Part shown: one piece after another, positions 5,496 to 5,816 of the stretch | Numbering within the stretch: the first letter of the stretch is position 1 | Layout: each line of letters begins with the position of its first letter | From: Hyphomicrobiales bacterium | Lineage (GTDB): Bacteria > Pseudomonadota > Alphaproteobacteria > Rhizobiales > Aestuariivirgaceae | DNA: 5,816 nucleotides | Assembly (NCBI GenBank): GCA_027051995.1 | Contig: JALUFY010000295.1 | Coordinates: forward strand, 1-5,816 | Direction: 5' to 3' | Program-made: the position numbers and the translations under genes | Notes under the pieces: generated by a model | Seen by the model: only the letters and a program-made list of their open reading frames with translations | What the model was told of the DNA's origin: nothing | Database searches by the model: none

Positions 5496-5816
5496 TCACC
5501 CCCGCCGCCCGGAACCTGCCTGAATCCGCGCGTCAATGATCTGGCGCGCCGCCCGGAATGCCGCTTCTATATCCAATTTCGACGTATCCAGCAAGTGCGC
5601 ATCCGCCGCCGGTTTCAGCGGCGCGTTGCTGCGCCCCCGGTCGCGCGCGTCGCGCGCCATGACCTGGGCCAGGATATCGCCGAAATCCGCCTCCTCGCCG
5701 CGTTCCTTCAGCTCCAGCCAGCGGCGTCTGGCGCGCACCTCCGGAGCGGCGTCCACGAAGATCTTCACATCGGCGTCCGGGCACACCACGGTGCCGATGT
5801 CGCGCCCGTCCAGCAC
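5496..5816 (-). CDS. cmk: Cytidylate kinase, C-terminal part (partial)
   Basis: Cmk transfers phosphate from ATP to CMP and dCMP in the cytoplasm, recycling cytidine nucleotides for RNA, DNA and lipid precursors. The window holds the last 106 residues; the N-terminal half with the P-loop lies beyond the right edge. The visible part begins [15 protein letters not shown], the conserved CMP-binding segment containing [21 protein letters not shown] follows, then [18 protein letters not shown], the lid and nucleotide-binding region with the RDxRDxxR arrangement, and [11 protein letters not shown] near the C-terminus. These are characteristic of bacterial Cmk. The first codon in view (5816-5814) is GTG read as Val inside the protein, not a start. 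A terminator directly follows the stop, and rpsA lies 217 bases downstream, the order common in proteobacteria. Confidence 0.96.
   Translation of the reverse strand: MLDGRDIGTVVCPDADVKIFVDAAPEVRARRRWLELKERGEEADFGDILAQVMARDARDRGRSNAPLKPAADAHLLDTSKLDIEAAFRAARQIIDARIQAGSGRRG

Overview
This window looks like chromosomal housekeeping DNA from a high-GC alphaproteobacterium. The basis is gene content and order: cmk-rpsA-sppA-ihfB-LapA-domain protein on the minus strand, facing a MaoC hydratase-ribF pair on the plus strand. The encoded proteins also have the usual alphaproteobacterial form, with an S1 of 567 residues carrying six S1 domains and a short single-domain SppA. I cannot name the genus. 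There is no sign of a mobile element, phage, CRISPR array or recent gene transfer, and every long gene is intact apart from the two cut by the window edges.

Layout. Positions 3-1581 (plus strand) hold a tightly packed run: the tail of an upstream gene (possibly a HAD-family hydrolase), a MaoC-type (R)-enoyl-CoA hydratase whose start overlaps that gene's stop (ATGA), and ribF, which makes FMN and FAD, 5 bases later. Positions 1582-1837 hold a tRNA-Arg with anticodon CCG on the minus strand, convergent with ribF, with a well-formed sigma-70-type promoter 40 bases upstream of it. Positions 1838-3460 (minus strand) form a compact gene cluster read as sppA, ihfB, LapA-domain protein, with gaps of 19 and 23 bases. 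Positions 3487-3525 hold a strong intrinsic terminator that closes the rpsA transcript and lies only 26 bases before the sppA start. Positions 3575-5278 hold rpsA. Positions 5279-5495 are a 217-base leader/spacer with several inverted repeats, and the cmk terminator sits directly behind the cmk stop codon. From 5496 to the window end is the C-terminal part of cmk.

How the genes fit together. The minus strand combines nucleotide supply (Cmk), translation initiation (S1), envelope proteolysis (SppA), nucleoid architecture (IHF beta) and a small inner-membrane protein (LapA domain). The two terminators suggest separate transcripts for cmk, for rpsA and for sppA-ihfB-lapA. The plus-strand genes supply flavin cofactors and a small acyl-CoA hydratase.

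I found no previously undescribed system here. The two spots most worth a second look are regulatory: the terminator-like hairpin at the head of the sppA cluster, with a candidate extended -10 promoter just before it, and the inverted-repeat-rich region ahead of rpsA.
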